Origin: Pseudomonas fluvialis
GTDB taxonomy: Bacteria > Pseudomonadota > Gammaproteobacteria > Pseudomonadales > Pseudomonadaceae
Direction: 5' to 3'
Length of the DNA: 64,000 nt
Assembly: GCF_002234375.1 (NCBI RefSeq)
Contig: NZ_NMQV01000019.1
Span: 1 to 64,000 of the forward strand
Below, piece by piece: positions 46,589 to 58,803 of this stretch. Under the pieces are notes generated by a model. The model worked only from the letters and a program-made list of their open reading frames with translations. It did no database searches and was not told the DNA's origin. Each line of letters begins with the position of its first letter. Positions within the stretch are counted from its first letter, which is position 1. Both the position numbers and the translations under genes were made by a program.

Positions 46589-49288
46589 ATGCCGCACACC
46601 GATCCGGAGCTGTTCGACCCCAGCCAGTTTCAGGCAGAGCTCGCGCTCAAGAGCAGCCCGATTGCGGCCTTCAAGAAAGCCATCCAGCAGGCACGCAGCG
46701 TGCTGGACCAGCGCTTCTGCAGCCAGCGCGACATTCGCCGGCTGATCCATGAGCGTGCCTGGTTCGTCGACCAGCTGCTTGCCGCCGCCTGGCAACGCTT
46801 TGCCTGGGGCGAGGCCGACGACATTGCCCTGCTGGCGGTCGGCGGCTACGGACGCGGCGAGCTGCACCCCTACTCGGATATCGACCTGCTGATCCTCCTG
46901 GAACGGGCCAACCACGAGCAGCATCGCGAGAGCATCGAAGGCTTCCTCACCCTGCTCTGGGATATCGGCCTGGAAGTCGGACAAAGCGTGCGTAGCGTTG
47001 CCGAGTGCGCCGAAGAGGCACGGGCTGACCTGACGGTGATCACCAACCTGATGGAAAGCCGCACCATTGCCGGCCCCGAACACCTGCGCCAGCGCATGCA
47101 GGACGCTACTTCAGCGGAGCAGATGTGGCCCAGCCGGGCCTTCTTTCTTGGCAAGCGCGAAGAACAGCGCGCCCGCCATCGCAAGTACAACGACACCGAG
47201 TACAACCTGGAGCCCAACGTCAAGGGCTCGCCAGGCGGGCTACGCGACATCCAGACCATCCTGTGGATCGCCCGCCGCCAGTTCGGCACCCTCAACCTGC
47301 AAGCCATGGCCGCCCAGGGATTCCTTATCGAGTCCGAGGCCAGCCTGCTGACCGCCTCCCAGGACCTGCTGTGGAAGGTGCGCTATGCCTTGCACATGCT
47401 CGCCGGCCGCGCCGAGGACCGCCTGCTGTTCGACTACCAGAATCGCATCGCCGAGCTGCTCGGCCTGCACGACCAGCCGGGCAAGCTGGCCGTCGAGCAA
47501 ATGATGCAGAAGTACTACCGCGCCGTGATGGCGGTAGCCGAACTGAACGACCTGATCATGCAGCATTTTCAGGAAGTGATCCTCGATGCCGGACAAAGTC
47601 CCCTGGCACAACCGCTGAACAGTCGTTTCCTGGTGCGTGGGCGCTTCCTGGTCGCCGCACACCCCAAGGTGTTCCAGCGCACGCCCTTCGCCATTCTGGA
47701 AATCTTCGTACTGCTCGCACAAAACCCACACCTCAAGGGCGTGGAAGCCGGCACTATCCGCCTGCTGCGTGATGCCCGCCACCTGATCGACGAGGATTTC
47801 CGCCGCGACATCCGTAACACCAGCCTGTTCATCGAGCTGTTCAAGAGCCGCGAGGGCATCCACCGCAACCTGCGACGCATGAACCGCTACGGCATTCTTG
47901 GCCGCTACCTGCCGGAGTTCGGGCGAATTGTCGGACAGATGCAGCACGACCTGTTCCACATCTATACGGTGGATGCGCACACCCTCAACCTGATCAAGCA
48001 CCTGCGCAAGTTCCGCTGGCCGGAAATGGCCGAGAAATTCCCGCTGGCCGCCGAGCTGATCGACACCCTGGCCAAGCCCGAACTGATCTACATCGCCGGG
48101 CTATACCACGACATCGGCAAGGGCCGTGGCGGCGACCATTCGGAACTCGGCGCGGTGGATGCCGAGGCATTCTGCCTGCGTCACCAGTTGCCGGCCTGGG
48201 ACAGCCGCCTGGTGGTATGGCTGGTACGCAATCACCTGATCATGTCGACCACCGCGCAGCGCCAGGACATTTCCGACCCTCAGGTCATCTACGACTTTGC
48301 CCAGCGTGTCGGCGACCAGACCCGCCTGGACTACCTCTATGTACTGACCGTGGCGGATATCAACGCCACCAACCCGACCCTCTGGAACGCCTGGCGCGCC
48401 AGTCTGCTGCGCCAACTGTACAGTGCCACCAAGGCTACCCTGCGCCGCGGCCTGGAAAACCCGCTGGACCGCGAAGAGCAAATCCGCCAGACCCAGGACA
48501 GTGCACGCGAGCTATTGATTGCCGCCGAACAGGACGCTGACCAGGCCGAGCTGCTCTGGTCGCAGCTGGGCGATGACTATTTCCTGCGCCACAGCCCCGA
48601 CGATGTGGCCTGGCACACCGCCGCCATTCTCCAGCACCCCCATGGCCAGGACCCGCTGGTGTTGATTCGCGGCAGCAGCCAGCAGGAACTCGGCGGCGCG
48701 ACGCAGATCTTCATCTACGCACCGGACCAGCACGACTTCTTCGCGGTCACCGTGGCGGCCATGAGTCAGCTCAACCTGGACATTCAGGACGCGCGCATCA
48801 TCACCTCGACCAGTCAGTTCACCCTCGACACCTACATGGTGCTGGATGCCGATGGCGGAGCGATTGGCGACAACCCGGCGCGTATCCGGGAAATTCGCGA
48901 TGGTCTGGTCGCCGCGCTGAAGAACCCCGACGACTACCCAACCATCATTCAGCGCCGCGTACCGCGTCAGCTCAAGCACTTCGCCTTCGCCCCGCAGGTG
49001 ACCATCCATAACGATGCACAGCGCCCGGTAACCGTTCTCGAGGTCATCGCCCCCGACCGCCCCGGATTGCTGGCCCGCCTGGGGCGCATCTTTCTCGACT
49101 TCGACCTGTCGCTGCAGAACGCCAAGATCGCCACGCTCGGCGAACGCGTGGAAGACGTGTTCTTCATTACCGATGCCGACAACCAGCCACTGGCCGACCC
49201 TGAATTGTGCAGCCGCCTGCAGCAGACCATCGTCGGCCAGTTGAGCGAAGCCCAGGGTGGCTGCGAGCCGCAACGTATCGAATTCTGA
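46589..49288 (+). CDS. glnD: Bifunctional uridylyltransferase/uridylyl-removing enzyme GlnD
   Basis: An 899-residue sensor of glutamine that uridylylates and deuridylylates PII proteins. The order is nucleotidyltransferase ([19 protein letters not shown]), a linker, an HD domain ([17 protein letters not shown]), and two ACT domains at the C-terminus ([43 protein letters not shown]). ATG 46589 has GAGGAAG upstream. Confidence 0.97.
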   Translation: MPHTDPELFDPSQFQAELALKSSPIAAFKKAIQQARSVLDQRFCSQRDIRRLIHERAWFVDQLLAAAWQRFAWGEADDIALLAVGGYGRGELHPYSDIDLLILLERANHEQHRESIEGFLTLLWDIGLEVGQSVRSVAECAEEARADLTVITNLMESRTIAGPEHLRQRMQDATSAEQMWPSRAFFLGKREEQRARHRKYNDTEYNLEPNVKGSPGGLRDIQTILWIARRQFGTLNLQAMAAQGFLIESEASLLTASQDLLWKVRYALHMLAGRAEDRLLFDYQNRIAELLGLHDQPGKLAVEQMMQKYYRAVMAVAELNDLIMQHFQEVILDAGQSPLAQPLNSRFLVRGRFLVAAHPKVFQRTPFAILEIFVLLAQNPHLKGVEAGTIRLLRDARHLIDEDFRRDIRNTSLFIELFKSREGIHRNLRRMNRYGILGRYLPEFGRIVGQMQHDLFHIYTVDAHTLNLIKHLRKFRWPEMAEKFPLAAELIDTLAKPELIYIAGLYHDIGKGRGGDHSELGAVDAEAFCLRHQLPAWDSRLVVWLVRNHLIMSTTAQRQDISDPQVIYDFAQRVGDQTRLDYLYVLTVADINATNPTLWNAWRASLLRQLYSATKATLRRGLENPLDREEQIRQTQDSARELLIAAEQDADQAELLWSQLGDDYFLRHSPDDVAWHTAAILQHPHGQDPLVLIRGSSQQELGGATQIFIYAPDQHDFFAVTVAAMSQLNLDIQDARIITSTSQFTLDTYMVLDADGGAIGDNPARIREIRDGLVAALKNPDDYPTIIQRRVPRQLKHFAFAPQVTIHNDAQRPVTVLEVIAPDRPGLLARLGRIFLDFDLSLQNAKIATLGERVEDVFFITDADNQPLADPELCSRLQQTIVGQLSEAQGGCEPQRIEF

Positions 49289-49342
49289 CCCGCGCGGCAG
49301 CCTGTGCTGCCACGCGCCGCCTTCTGTCCGGAGCCTTGCCCG

Positions 49343-50539
49343 ATGAACCCCGCACTGCAACAGCTACACCCCTACCCCTTCGAGAAGCTGCGCGCCCTGC
49401 TGGCCAATGTTCAACCCCCCGCTGAACTGCGGCCAATCGCCCTGTCGATTGGCGAGCCCAAGCACCCGGCACCGCCCTTCGTTGCCCAGGCCCTGGCCGA
49501 CAACCTCGCGCAGCTTGCCGTGTACCCCACCACCCTGGGCCTGCCGGCCCTGCGCGAAGCCATCAGCGGCTGGTGCCAGCGGCGCTTTGCCGTGCCGGCT
49601 GGCTGGCTGGACAGTGCCCGCCATGTGTTACCGGTCAACGGCACCCGCGAGGCGCTGTTCGCCTTTACCCAGGCAGTCATCGACCGCCAGCAGCCGGCGC
49701 TGGTGCTGTCACCCAACCCGTTCTACCAGATCTACGAAGGCGCCGCGCTGCTGGCCGGCGCTACGCCCTACTACCTGCCCTGCCTGGCCGAAAACGGCTT
49801 CAATCCGGACTATGCCGCGGTGCCGGCGGAGGTATGGCAACGCACGCAAATTCTTTTCCTCTGCTCGCCGGGCAACCCCACCGGCGCGCTGACGCCCATG
49901 AGCACGCTCAAGCAGCTGATTGCCCTGGCCGACCAGTACAACTTCATCATTGCCGCCGACGAGTGCTACAGCGAGCTGTACTTCGACGAAGGCAACCCGC
50001 CGCCCGGTCTGCTCAGCGCCTGCGTGGAACTGGGACGTAGCGACTTTGCCCGCTGCGTGGTGTTCCACAGCCTGTCCAAGCGCTCCAACCTGCCAGGGCT
50101 GCGCTCGGGCTTCGTGGCTGGCGATGCCGCCATCCTCAAGGACTTCCTGCTCTACCGCACCTATCACGGCTGTGCCATGCCGGTGCAGACGCAACTGGCC
50201 AGCATCGCCGCCTGGCATGACGAAGCGCACGTGCGCGCCAACCGCGAGCAATACCGTGCCAAGTTCACAGCCGTACTGGACATCCTGGCGCCGGTTCTGG
50301 ATGTGCAGCGTCCCGATGGCAGCTTCTACCTGTGGGCCAATACCGGCATGGACGAGCAGCAATTCACCCGCGAGCTGTTCGCCACCCAGCATGTCACCGT
50401 GGTCCCCGGCTCATACCTGTCGCGCGAGGTGGAGGGCATCAACCCTGGGGCCGGGCGCATTCGCATGGCGCTGGTCGCACCGCTGGAGGAATGCATCGAA
50501 GCCGCCCAGCGCATTCGCAACTACCTGGCCAGCCGCTGA
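49343..50539 (+). CDS. dapC: Succinyldiaminopimelate transaminase
   Basis: A 398-residue class I/II aminotransferase in the succinylase branch of DAP/lysine synthesis. The PLP lysine is in HSLSKRSNLPGLRSGF; CSPGNPTGA is the family box. The start MNPALQQLHPYPFEKL is typical. dapD is two genes downstream, supporting the assignment over other aminotransferases. Confidence 0.93.
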   Translation: MNPALQQLHPYPFEKLRALLANVQPPAELRPIALSIGEPKHPAPPFVAQALADNLAQLAVYPTTLGLPALREAISGWCQRRFAVPAGWLDSARHVLPVNGTREALFAFTQAVIDRQQPALVLSPNPFYQIYEGAALLAGATPYYLPCLAENGFNPDYAAVPAEVWQRTQILFLCSPGNPTGALTPMSTLKQLIALADQYNFIIAADECYSELYFDEGNPPPGLLSACVELGRSDFARCVVFHSLSKRSNLPGLRSGFVAGDAAILKDFLLYRTYHGCAMPVQTQLASIAAWHDEAHVRANREQYRAKFTAVLDILAPVLDVQRPDGSFYLWANTGMDEQQFTRELFATQHVTVVPGSYLSREVEGINPGAGRIRMALVAPLEECIEAAQRIRNYLASR

Positions 50540-50596
50540 GCTGGCCATTGCCTGTGGCATAATCGCCGCCCCATCCCGCGCCAGGATCTGCACGCC

Positions 50597-50944
50597 ATGA
50601 CCCCGACCCTGTACGGCATCAAAGCCTGCGACACCATGAAGAAAGCCCGCCAATGGCTCGACGAGCAGGCGATCGGCTACCACTTCCACGACTACAAGGT
50701 CGCCGGCATCGACGCCCAGCACCTGCAGCGCTGGTGCGAGGAACACGGCTGGGACAAGGTACTCAACCGTGCCGGCACGACCTTTCGCAAGCTCAGCGAC
50801 GCCGACAAGGCCGATCTCGACCAGGCCAAGGCGATTGCCCTGATGCTCGCCCAGCCGTCCATGATCAAGCGCCCGGTACTCGACCTGGGCGAACGCAGCC
50901 TGCTGGGCTTCAAGCCCGAGCACTACGCCAGCGCCTTTGCCTGA
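50597..50944 (+). CDS. ArsC-family reductase-like protein (YffB/Spx type)
   Basis: A 115-residue thioredoxin-fold protein. The N-terminal LYGIKACDTMKKARQWLDE has the single-Cys CxxxK-type motif; the C-terminal MIKRPVLDLGERSLLGFKPEHY is typical of the YffB subgroup. True arsenate reduction is doubtful; a glutathione-linked role has been suggested for relatives. It lies between dapC and dapD. Confidence 0.9.
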   Translation: MTPTLYGIKACDTMKKARQWLDEQAIGYHFHDYKVAGIDAQHLQRWCEEHGWDKVLNRAGTTFRKLSDADKADLDQAKAIALMLAQPSMIKRPVLDLGERSLLGFKPEHYASAFA

Positions 50945-50978
50945 ACCTTTTTCCCCCTTAGCTACAAGGACATTGCCC

Positions 50979-52013
50979 ATGACCACTCCTCTCTTCAGCA
51001 TCGCCTTCGGCGTAGGCACCCAGAACCGCCAGGGCGCCTGGCTGGAAGTCTTTTATGCCCAGCCGCTGCTGCATCCAGCCGCCGAACTGGTCGAGGCCGT
51101 CTGCCCGCTGATCGGTTACCAGGAAGGCAACCAGGCACTGCCCATCACCAAGAACCAGGCCTGTGACCTGGCCGCTGCGCTGAAGCACATCGACCCGCTG
51201 CAGTCGGCACTGCTCAAGCGCCTCGCGGAAAGCGAAAAGCCGCTGGTGGTCTGCGTGCTGGCCGAGGACAGCGCGCTGAGTTCGACGCCCGAGGCCTATC
51301 TCAAGCTGCACCTGCTGTCGCATCGCCTGGTCAAGCCGCATGGCCTGAACCTGACCGGCATCTTCCCGCTGCTGCCCAATGTGGCCTGGACCAGCCAGGG
51401 CGCGGTAGACCTCAGCGAACTGGCCGAGCGCCAGCTGGAAGCCCGCCTGAAGGGTGAGCTGCTGGAGGTGTTCTCCGTGGACAAGTTCCCCAAGATGACC
51501 GACTACGTGGTACCCAGTGGCGTGCGCCTGGCCGACAGCTCGCGCATCCGTCTGGGCGCCTACATCGGTGAAGGCACCACGGTCATGCACGAAGGCTTCG
51601 TCAACTTCAACGCCGGCACCGCCGGTCCGGGGATGATCGAAGGGCGTGTCTCGGCCGGGGTATTCGTCGGCAAGGGCTCGGACCTCGGCGGCGGCTGCTC
51701 GACCATGGGCACCCTGTCCGGTGGCGGCAACATCGTCATCAGCGTCGGCGAAGGCTGCCTGATTGGCGCCAATGCCGGTATCGGCATTCCGCTGGGTGAC
51801 CGCAACACCGTGGAGTCCGGCCTGTATGTCACCGCCGGCACCAAGGTGGCGCTGCTCGACGAGCAGGGCAACCTGGTGCGCGTGGTCAAGGCCCGCGAGC
51901 TGGCTGGCCAGCCGGACCTGCTGTTCCGTCGTAACTCGCAGAGCGGCGCCGTGGAGTGCAAGACCCACAAGTCGGCCATCGAGCTCAACGAAGCTCTGCA
52001 CGCGCATAACTAA
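50979..52013 (+). CDS. dapD: 2,3,4,5-tetrahydropyridine-2,6-dicarboxylate N-succinyltransferase
   Basis: A 344-residue enzyme of the long DapD type, transferring succinyl from succinyl-CoA to tetrahydrodipicolinate. The N-terminal half carries FSIAFGVGTQNRQGAWLEVFY; the C-terminal half is a left-handed beta helix (EGTTVMHEGFVNFNAGTAG, GGGCSTMGTLSGGG). ATG 50979 follows an AAGGA site. Confidence 0.95.
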   Translation: MTTPLFSIAFGVGTQNRQGAWLEVFYAQPLLHPAAELVEAVCPLIGYQEGNQALPITKNQACDLAAALKHIDPLQSALLKRLAESEKPLVVCVLAEDSALSSTPEAYLKLHLLSHRLVKPHGLNLTGIFPLLPNVAWTSQGAVDLSELAERQLEARLKGELLEVFSVDKFPKMTDYVVPSGVRLADSSRIRLGAYIGEGTTVMHEGFVNFNAGTAGPGMIEGRVSAGVFVGKGSDLGGGCSTMGTLSGGGNIVISVGEGCLIGANAGIGIPLGDRNTVESGLYVTAGTKVALLDEQGNLVRVVKARELAGQPDLLFRRNSQSGAVECKTHKSAIELNEALHAHN

Positions 52014-52027
52014 AAGCCGATAAAAGC

Positions 52028-52086
52028 GCTACAGGCTGCAGGCCGGACAGGAAACCCACGCTCTCGTCCCGCCTTCAGCCTGTAGC
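52028..52086. repeat. REP-like inverted repeat
   Basis: GCTACAGGCTGCAGGC (52028-52043) pairs with GCCTTCAGCCTGTAGC (52071-52086) at 15 of 16 positions, with a 27-base loop. The CAGGCTG-type arms resemble intergenic repeats common in pseudomonads. It lies between dapD and csdA and could also act as a processing hairpin. Confidence 0.65.
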
Positions 52087-52109
52087 GAAGGCTTGAACCG
52101 GTTCAGCCC

Positions 52110-53315
52110 ATGTCACTCATTTCTCCCTGGCGCGCCGACTTCCCCGGCATCCTCTCCCTGCACGACGAAGGCCAGACCTATCTGGACAGCGCGGCCACGG
52201 CACAGAAACCGCAGGCCGTGCTCGACGCCCTGCGCGACTACTACAGCCGCGGCGCCGCCAATGTGCACCGTGCCCAGCACCTTCCGGCACAGCGCGCCAC
52301 CCAAGCCTTCGAAGGCGTACGCGAGCAGCTGGCCGGCTGGCTGAACGCCGCCGACAGCCGGGAGATCATCTTCACGCGCAGCTGCACCGAGGCCATCAAC
52401 CTGCTGGCCTACAGCCTGGACATCCCCTGGCAGGCCGGCGACGAGATCGTCATCAGCGCGCTGGAACATCACGCCAACCTGCTGCCCTGGCAGCAGCTGG
52501 CACAACGTCAGCAGTTAAGCCTGCGCATCCTGCCGCTGAGCGCCGCAGGCGAGATCGACCTGCAACAGGCCGCCGCGCTGATCGGCCCGCGCTGTCGCCT
52601 GCTCGCGGTCAGCCAACTGTCCAACGTGCTGGGCCGCTGGAACCCGCTGCCTGCACTGCTTGAGCTGGCCCGTGCACAGGGCGCGCTGACCCTGGTGGAC
52701 GGTGCCCAGGGCTGCGTTCACCAGCGCCCCGACCTGGCCGCGCTGGGCTGCGATTTCTACGTTTTCTCCGCGCACAAGCTGTACAGCGCCGATGGCGTGG
52801 GTGTGCTGTACGCCCGCCAGCAGGCCGCCCGCCTGTTGCGGCCCTGGCAGTTCGGCGGCGAGATGCTCAGCCACACCGATTACCAGCAGGCCAGTTTCCT
52901 GCCGCCACCATTGGGCCTGGAGGCCGGCACCCCGCCCATCGCCGGGGTGATCGCCCTGGGCGCGGCCTTGCGCTATCTGGATGGCCTTGATGCCCAGGCC
53001 GTGGCACGCCATGAAGCCGCCCTGCACCACGCGCTGCTCGACGGCCTGCGCCAGCGTCCGGCGCTGCGCCTGCTCGGCACACCACAGTGCGCCCTGGCCA
53101 GCTTCGTCGTCGACGGCGTGCATGGCAGCGATCTGGCACACCTGCTCGCCGAACAGGGCATTGCCATCCGCCATGGCCACCACTGCGCCCAGCCGCTGTT
53201 GCACAGCCTCGGCCTGCCCGGGGCGTGCCGGGTCTCCCTCGGCCTGTACAACGATGGCGAGGATCTGGCACGGCTGTTCAGCGCCCTCGACAACGCCCTG
53301 GCACTGCTGCAATGA
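52110..53315 (+). CDS. csdA: SufS/CsdA-family cysteine desulfurase
   Basis: A 401-residue PLP enzyme (class V fold) that takes sulfur from cysteine as a persulfide. The PLP lysine is in FYVFSAHKLYSADGVG, and the persulfide Cys in IRHGHHCAQPLL. The sulfur-acceptor CsdE gene overlaps its stop by four bases. Context (csdE plus tcdA) favours CsdA over SufS. Confidence 0.93.
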   Translation: MSLISPWRADFPGILSLHDEGQTYLDSAATAQKPQAVLDALRDYYSRGAANVHRAQHLPAQRATQAFEGVREQLAGWLNAADSREIIFTRSCTEAINLLAYSLDIPWQAGDEIVISALEHHANLLPWQQLAQRQQLSLRILPLSAAGEIDLQQAAALIGPRCRLLAVSQLSNVLGRWNPLPALLELARAQGALTLVDGAQGCVHQRPDLAALGCDFYVFSAHKLYSADGVGVLYARQQAARLLRPWQFGGEMLSHTDYQQASFLPPPLGLEAGTPPIAGVIALGAALRYLDGLDAQAVARHEAALHHALLDGLRQRPALRLLGTPQCALASFVVDGVHGSDLAHLLAEQGIAIRHGHHCAQPLLHSLGLPGACRVSLGLYNDGEDLARLFSALDNALALLQ

Positions 53316-53716
53316 ACCCTTTACCCGACGCCGCGCAAACCGCCCTTGAGCAATTCAGCCAGGCTGCCGGCTGGGAGCAGCGCGCCCGCCTGCTGCTCGA
53401 GTGGGGGCAGCGCCTGGCGCCGCTCAGTGACGCCGAACGCTGCACGGCCAACCAGGTGCAAGGCTGCAGCAGCCAGGTCTGGCTGGTTGCCGACGGCCCC
53501 GCCGGCGCCAGCCAGTGGCGCGCCGACAGCGACGCCCGCCTGCTGCGCGGACTGCTCGCGGTACTGCTGGCACGCATCAACACACTGCCGGTCAGCGAGC
53601 TGGCCCAGCTGGATATCGCCGACTGGTTCAACCAGCTGGGCCTGCAACGCCAGCTCACGCCCTCGCGCAGCAACGGCCTGCATGCCGTGCTGCAACACAT
53701 CCTTAAGCACGCCTGA
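53312..53716 (+). CDS. csdE: SufE/CsdE-family sulfur acceptor
   Basis: A 134-residue protein receiving persulfide sulfur from the desulfurase upstream. The Cys is in NQVQGCSSQVWL (GC motif); the C-terminal end LTPSRSNGLHAVLQHI is a family hallmark. ATG 53312 overlaps the csdA TGA, so expression is coupled. Confidence 0.93.
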   Translation: MNPLPDAAQTALEQFSQAAGWEQRARLLLEWGQRLAPLSDAERCTANQVQGCSSQVWLVADGPAGASQWRADSDARLLRGLLAVLLARINTLPVSELAQLDIADWFNQLGLQRQLTPSRSNGLHAVLQHILKHA

Positions 53717-53723
53717 CAGGCAG

Positions 53724-54530
53724 TTATGACGCCGTGCGTTCCGCCGGGCGACGTGCGCCGGCCAGCAGTTTTTCCACGGCCTTGGCAGTGGCAGCCATGG
53801 CGAAGGTAGCAGTCACCATCATCACCGCGCCGAAACCGCCGGCGCAGTCCAGTTTGACCCCCTCGCCGACAAACCCCTTGGCCTGACAGACCGTGCCGTC
53901 GGGCTTGGGGTAACGCAGCTGTTCGCTGGAAAACACACAGGGCACGCTGTAATGCTTGCCGGGCGTGCGCGAGAAGCCATAGTCGCGGCGCAGGGTGGAG
54001 CGCACCTTGGCAGCCAGCGGATCATTGAAGGTCTTGTTCAGGTCGACCACCTGCACGCGGGTCGGATCGATCTGCCCCCCCGCACCGCCGGTGGTGACGA
54101 TGGCGATCTTGCGACGCTTGCACCAGGCAATCAGCGCCGCCTTGGCCGCCACGCTATCGATGCAGTCGATGACCATGTCCAGCTGCGGGGTAATCAGCTC
54201 GGCGAGATTGTCGCGGGTCACGAAGTCCGCCACGGCATGCACCCGGCAGGCCGGATTGATGGCGTGGATGCGCTCGGCCATGACCTCGACCTTGGCCCGC
54301 CCGACCGCGCCCTGCAGGGCGTGCACCTGGCGATTGGTGTTGGTGATGCACACGTCATCCAGGTCGAACAGCGACAGCTCACCCACGCCAGTGCGCGCCA
54401 GCGCCTCGGCCACCCAGCTGCCTACCCCGCCGATACCGACCACCGCCACGTGTGCGGCCTGCAGGCGGGCCAGGCCATCGCTTCCGTACAGCCGGGCAAT
54501 TCCACCAAAACGCTGATCATCAAGGGCCAT
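53724..54530 (-). CDS. tcdA: tRNA threonylcarbamoyladenosine dehydratase
   Basis: A 268-residue E1-like enzyme that cyclises t6A of tRNA to ct6A. The ATP-binding motif VVGIGGVGSWVAEALARTGVG is at residues about 30-50, followed by LFDLDDVCITNTNRQ and VIDCIDSVAAKAALI. It receives sulfur from CsdA/CsdE in other bacteria, which fits the neighbours. It converges with csdE. Confidence 0.95.
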   Translation of the reverse strand: MALDDQRFGGIARLYGSDGLARLQAAHVAVVGIGGVGSWVAEALARTGVGELSLFDLDDVCITNTNRQVHALQGAVGRAKVEVMAERIHAINPACRVHAVADFVTRDNLAELITPQLDMVIDCIDSVAAKAALIAWCKRRKIAIVTTGGAGGQIDPTRVQVVDLNKTFNDPLAAKVRSTLRRDYGFSRTPGKHYSVPCVFSSEQLRYPKPDGTVCQAKGFVGEGVKLDCAGGFGAVMMVTATFAMAATAKAVEKLLAGARRPAERTAS

Positions 54531-54580
54531 TGCGCCACCTCATCGCCAACCGGGCGCGCATTATACGTGCAGCGCCAGCC

Positions 54581-55120
54581 TCAACGGAGCAGTGCCAGCA
54601 CGGGACGAAACGCCTCGCTGCGGCAATCACCGAGCAACTCGTAGAGGCTCATCTCCAGGCTGCTCAGCGTGGCCCCCAGCCCTTGCAGGCGGGTCAGCGC
54701 CAGCTGTTTGTTGGCGAGGCGCCGCGAGGCCATGCAGTCACTCAGCAACTCGACCTGATAACCGCGGGCCAACAGGCTGCGGGCTGTCTGGAACACACAG
54801 ATGTGTGCCTCGATGCCACATAGCAGCCACTGCTGCCGGCCGCTGTCCTGCACAGCCTGCAGAACCGCCGGTTCGCCACAGGCATCAAAGCTGTATTTGC
54901 TGATCGGCTGCAGACCTGTCAGCAAATCCGCCAGCTCAGGCACGGTCGCCCCCAGCCCCTGCGGGTTCTGCTCCACCCAGACAATCGGCAGGCCCAGGCA
55001 CTGTACGCTGAGGATCAGCCGCCGGCAGTTGTCCAGCAGCGCCGCGCTCTCCTCCACCGTCTGCGCCAGACGCCCCTGGATATCAATGATCAACAGCCCA
55101 CAGTGTTCACGCTGCAACAT
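54581..55120 (-). CDS. Isochorismatase-family hydrolase
   Basis: A 179-residue cysteine hydrolase fold. Catalytic Asp is in LLIIDIQGRL; Lys in ISKYSFDAC; nucleophile Cys in CGIEAHICV. It lacks the carrier domain of real isochorismatases, so a YcaC-like or nicotinamidase-like activity is equally possible. The start MLQREHCG at 55120 is chosen; the frame goes further to 55147. Confidence 0.9.
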   Translation of the reverse strand: MLQREHCGLLIIDIQGRLAQTVEESAALLDNCRRLILSVQCLGLPIVWVEQNPQGLGATVPELADLLTGLQPISKYSFDACGEPAVLQAVQDSGRQQWLLCGIEAHICVFQTARSLLARGYQVELLSDCMASRRLANKQLALTRLQGLGATLSSLEMSLYELLGDCRSEAFRPVLALLR

Positions 55121-55225
55121 AGGACACCTGCCTGGTTGGACTGCCACAGTCTAGCCCAGCGCTTGCAGCCCAGCGTGCCCGACGCTTGGCCGATACCCCT
55201 GGCCGGTACTGGCCTGCTAATATGA

Positions 55226-57201
<1,976 letters not shown>

Positions 57202-57251
57202 CGCGCCTGGCCTGCCGTGCCGAGCAAATCGCCCAGCCAGAGGAATTGCAC

Positions 57252-57620
57252 ATGCGCCAACCGGATATCGAGATCTACCTGAAAGACAGCGACCAGGACG
57301 CCGTGGCCGAATGGCTGAGCCAGGCCATCGCGCCCTGCAGCCCCTGGCAAAGCCGCGGCAAGACCCAGCAGTGCCAAGCGGGTGAAATTCCCGTGCTGTG
57401 GCTGCACAAGGCGGTCGGCAACTGGCACTGCCTGCTGCTGGAAAGTGACCGCACGCCCTGGGAAGACGACCTGGCCTGCGCACGTGCAGCCAATGCTGCG
57501 CTCGGCGTGCCAATCCGTTGCGCCCCCGGTTCCTGGGACGAGGAGGAAGCCGAGGAAGAAGGTGATCGTTGGCTACAGGTCACTACCGAAGGCGTCAGCG
57601 AGATTCTCTGGCGGACCTGA
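57252..57620 (+). CDS. Small acidic conserved hypothetical protein
   Basis: A 122-residue protein starting MRQPDIEIYLKDSD with AGAGGAA upstream. The sequence has an alternating pattern (EWLSQAI, IPVLWLHKAVGNWHCLLLES) and ends in a strongly acidic stretch (WDEEEAEEEGDRW). No catalytic motif or membrane helix. It is probably co-transcribed with dapE and rlmA; the function is unknown. Confidence 0.85.
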   Translation: MRQPDIEIYLKDSDQDAVAEWLSQAIAPCSPWQSRGKTQQCQAGEIPVLWLHKAVGNWHCLLLESDRTPWEDDLACARAANAALGVPIRCAPGSWDEEEAEEEGDRWLQVTTEGVSEILWRT

Positions 57621-57629
57621 GACGCTCAC

Positions 57630-58745
57630 TCAGCCAAAACGACTTTCCGCACACTGCTGCTGAATCTCCCGTACGGCTTCGGGATGCGCCAACAAGACTG
57701 CCACGCACGCCTCATCCAGACGCACCCCGGCTTCCTGGCGCAACAGACTGAAAGCCAACTCGTTCGGCCAGGCTTGTTTGTAGGGCCGCTCACTGGTCAA
57801 GGCATCGAACACATCGGCCACTGCAACAATGCGTGCTTCCAATGGAATAGCTCGCCCCACCAGGCCTTCCGGATATCCAGAACCATCCAGCGCCTCATGG
57901 TGGTAAAGCACGATATTGCGCAACATCTGCACCCAGCCCACGCCACCCAGGGCGAAATTGTCGAGCAACTCATCGAGCAGCTCGAGGCCAGCCCTGGGGT
58001 GCTCACGCATCAGCAAGGTTTCCAGCACATCCAGCGGCCCCGGCTTGAGCAATACACGATCCGGCGTACTCAACTTGCCCAGATCATGCAGCGGGGCAAA
58101 CAGGCCGAGATGTTCGACATACTCGTCGCTCAACTGATGATCTGCTGCCAGGTGATGACCGATCAGCCAGGCATAGCGCGCCATGCGTTCGAGGTGCCCG
58201 GCACTCTCCGGATCCCTGACACGACTCACCCCGAGGGCGCTGCGCAAGGTTGCCTGCAAGGTACGCAACGTCATGCGCTCCTGGTAGACCATCAGGCTGA
58301 GCAGATGCGCCAGCATGTCCAGCTCGGCCCGCAAGGCCTCGCCGAATGCCCCGGCTTGTCGGGCATTGAAGAATATGAAGCCGAAGAAGTGTCCATTGAC
58401 GCACATCGGCAGGGTATAGCTACTCAGGTAACCGGCATCCAGCAGTTGTTTAACGTGCGGTTTGCGACTGCCGGCGAGTACCCGCAAATCCTCGATCAGA
58501 CGCGGACGCAGGCTGCGCGCCACGGTTAATAGCCAGGTGGTTTCCGACAAGCGCGCATGGTAGTGACCCAGTGAGTTGCTGGGCTCCTCAAGGGCCAGAA
58601 AGGTCTTCACACAATCCGTAGCTTCGTCATACAGGGCAATGGCCAATCGCTCCACCTGGGGAGCCTTGCCACGCAGCACCTGGAAAAGGCAACGCAGCTT
58701 ACCCAGCAGGGCACCCTCCCCCTGCAGTCGCTCGAGCATGTCCAT
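57630..58745 (-). CDS. HD-GYP domain protein with N-terminal GAF-like sensor
   Basis: A 371-residue signalling protein. The N-terminal half (about 1-165) looks like a GAF fold (VERLAIALYDEATDCVKTFLA, LPMCVNGHFFGFIFFNA). The C-terminal HD-GYP domain has HDLGKL, MREHPRAGLELL, LYHHEALDGSGYPEGL and VADVFDALTSERPY, so cyclic di-GMP phosphodiesterase activity is likely. ATG 58745 has GGGAG upstream; the frame to 58919 is not supported. Confidence 0.9.
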   Translation of the reverse strand: MDMLERLQGEGALLGKLRCLFQVLRGKAPQVERLAIALYDEATDCVKTFLALEEPSNSLGHYHARLSETTWLLTVARSLRPRLIEDLRVLAGSRKPHVKQLLDAGYLSSYTLPMCVNGHFFGFIFFNARQAGAFGEALRAELDMLAHLLSLMVYQERMTLRTLQATLRSALGVSRVRDPESAGHLERMARYAWLIGHHLAADHQLSDEYVEHLGLFAPLHDLGKLSTPDRVLLKPGPLDVLETLLMREHPRAGLELLDELLDNFALGGVGWVQMLRNIVLYHHEALDGSGYPEGLVGRAIPLEARIVAVADVFDALTSERPYKQAWPNELAFSLLRQEAGVRLDEACVAVLLAHPEAVREIQQQCAESRFG

Positions 58746-58803
58746 GACCGCTGCTCCCTGGCTGTCGACGCATGATGCGTTTCCTGAGCATAGCCGGCAC
58801 GCA

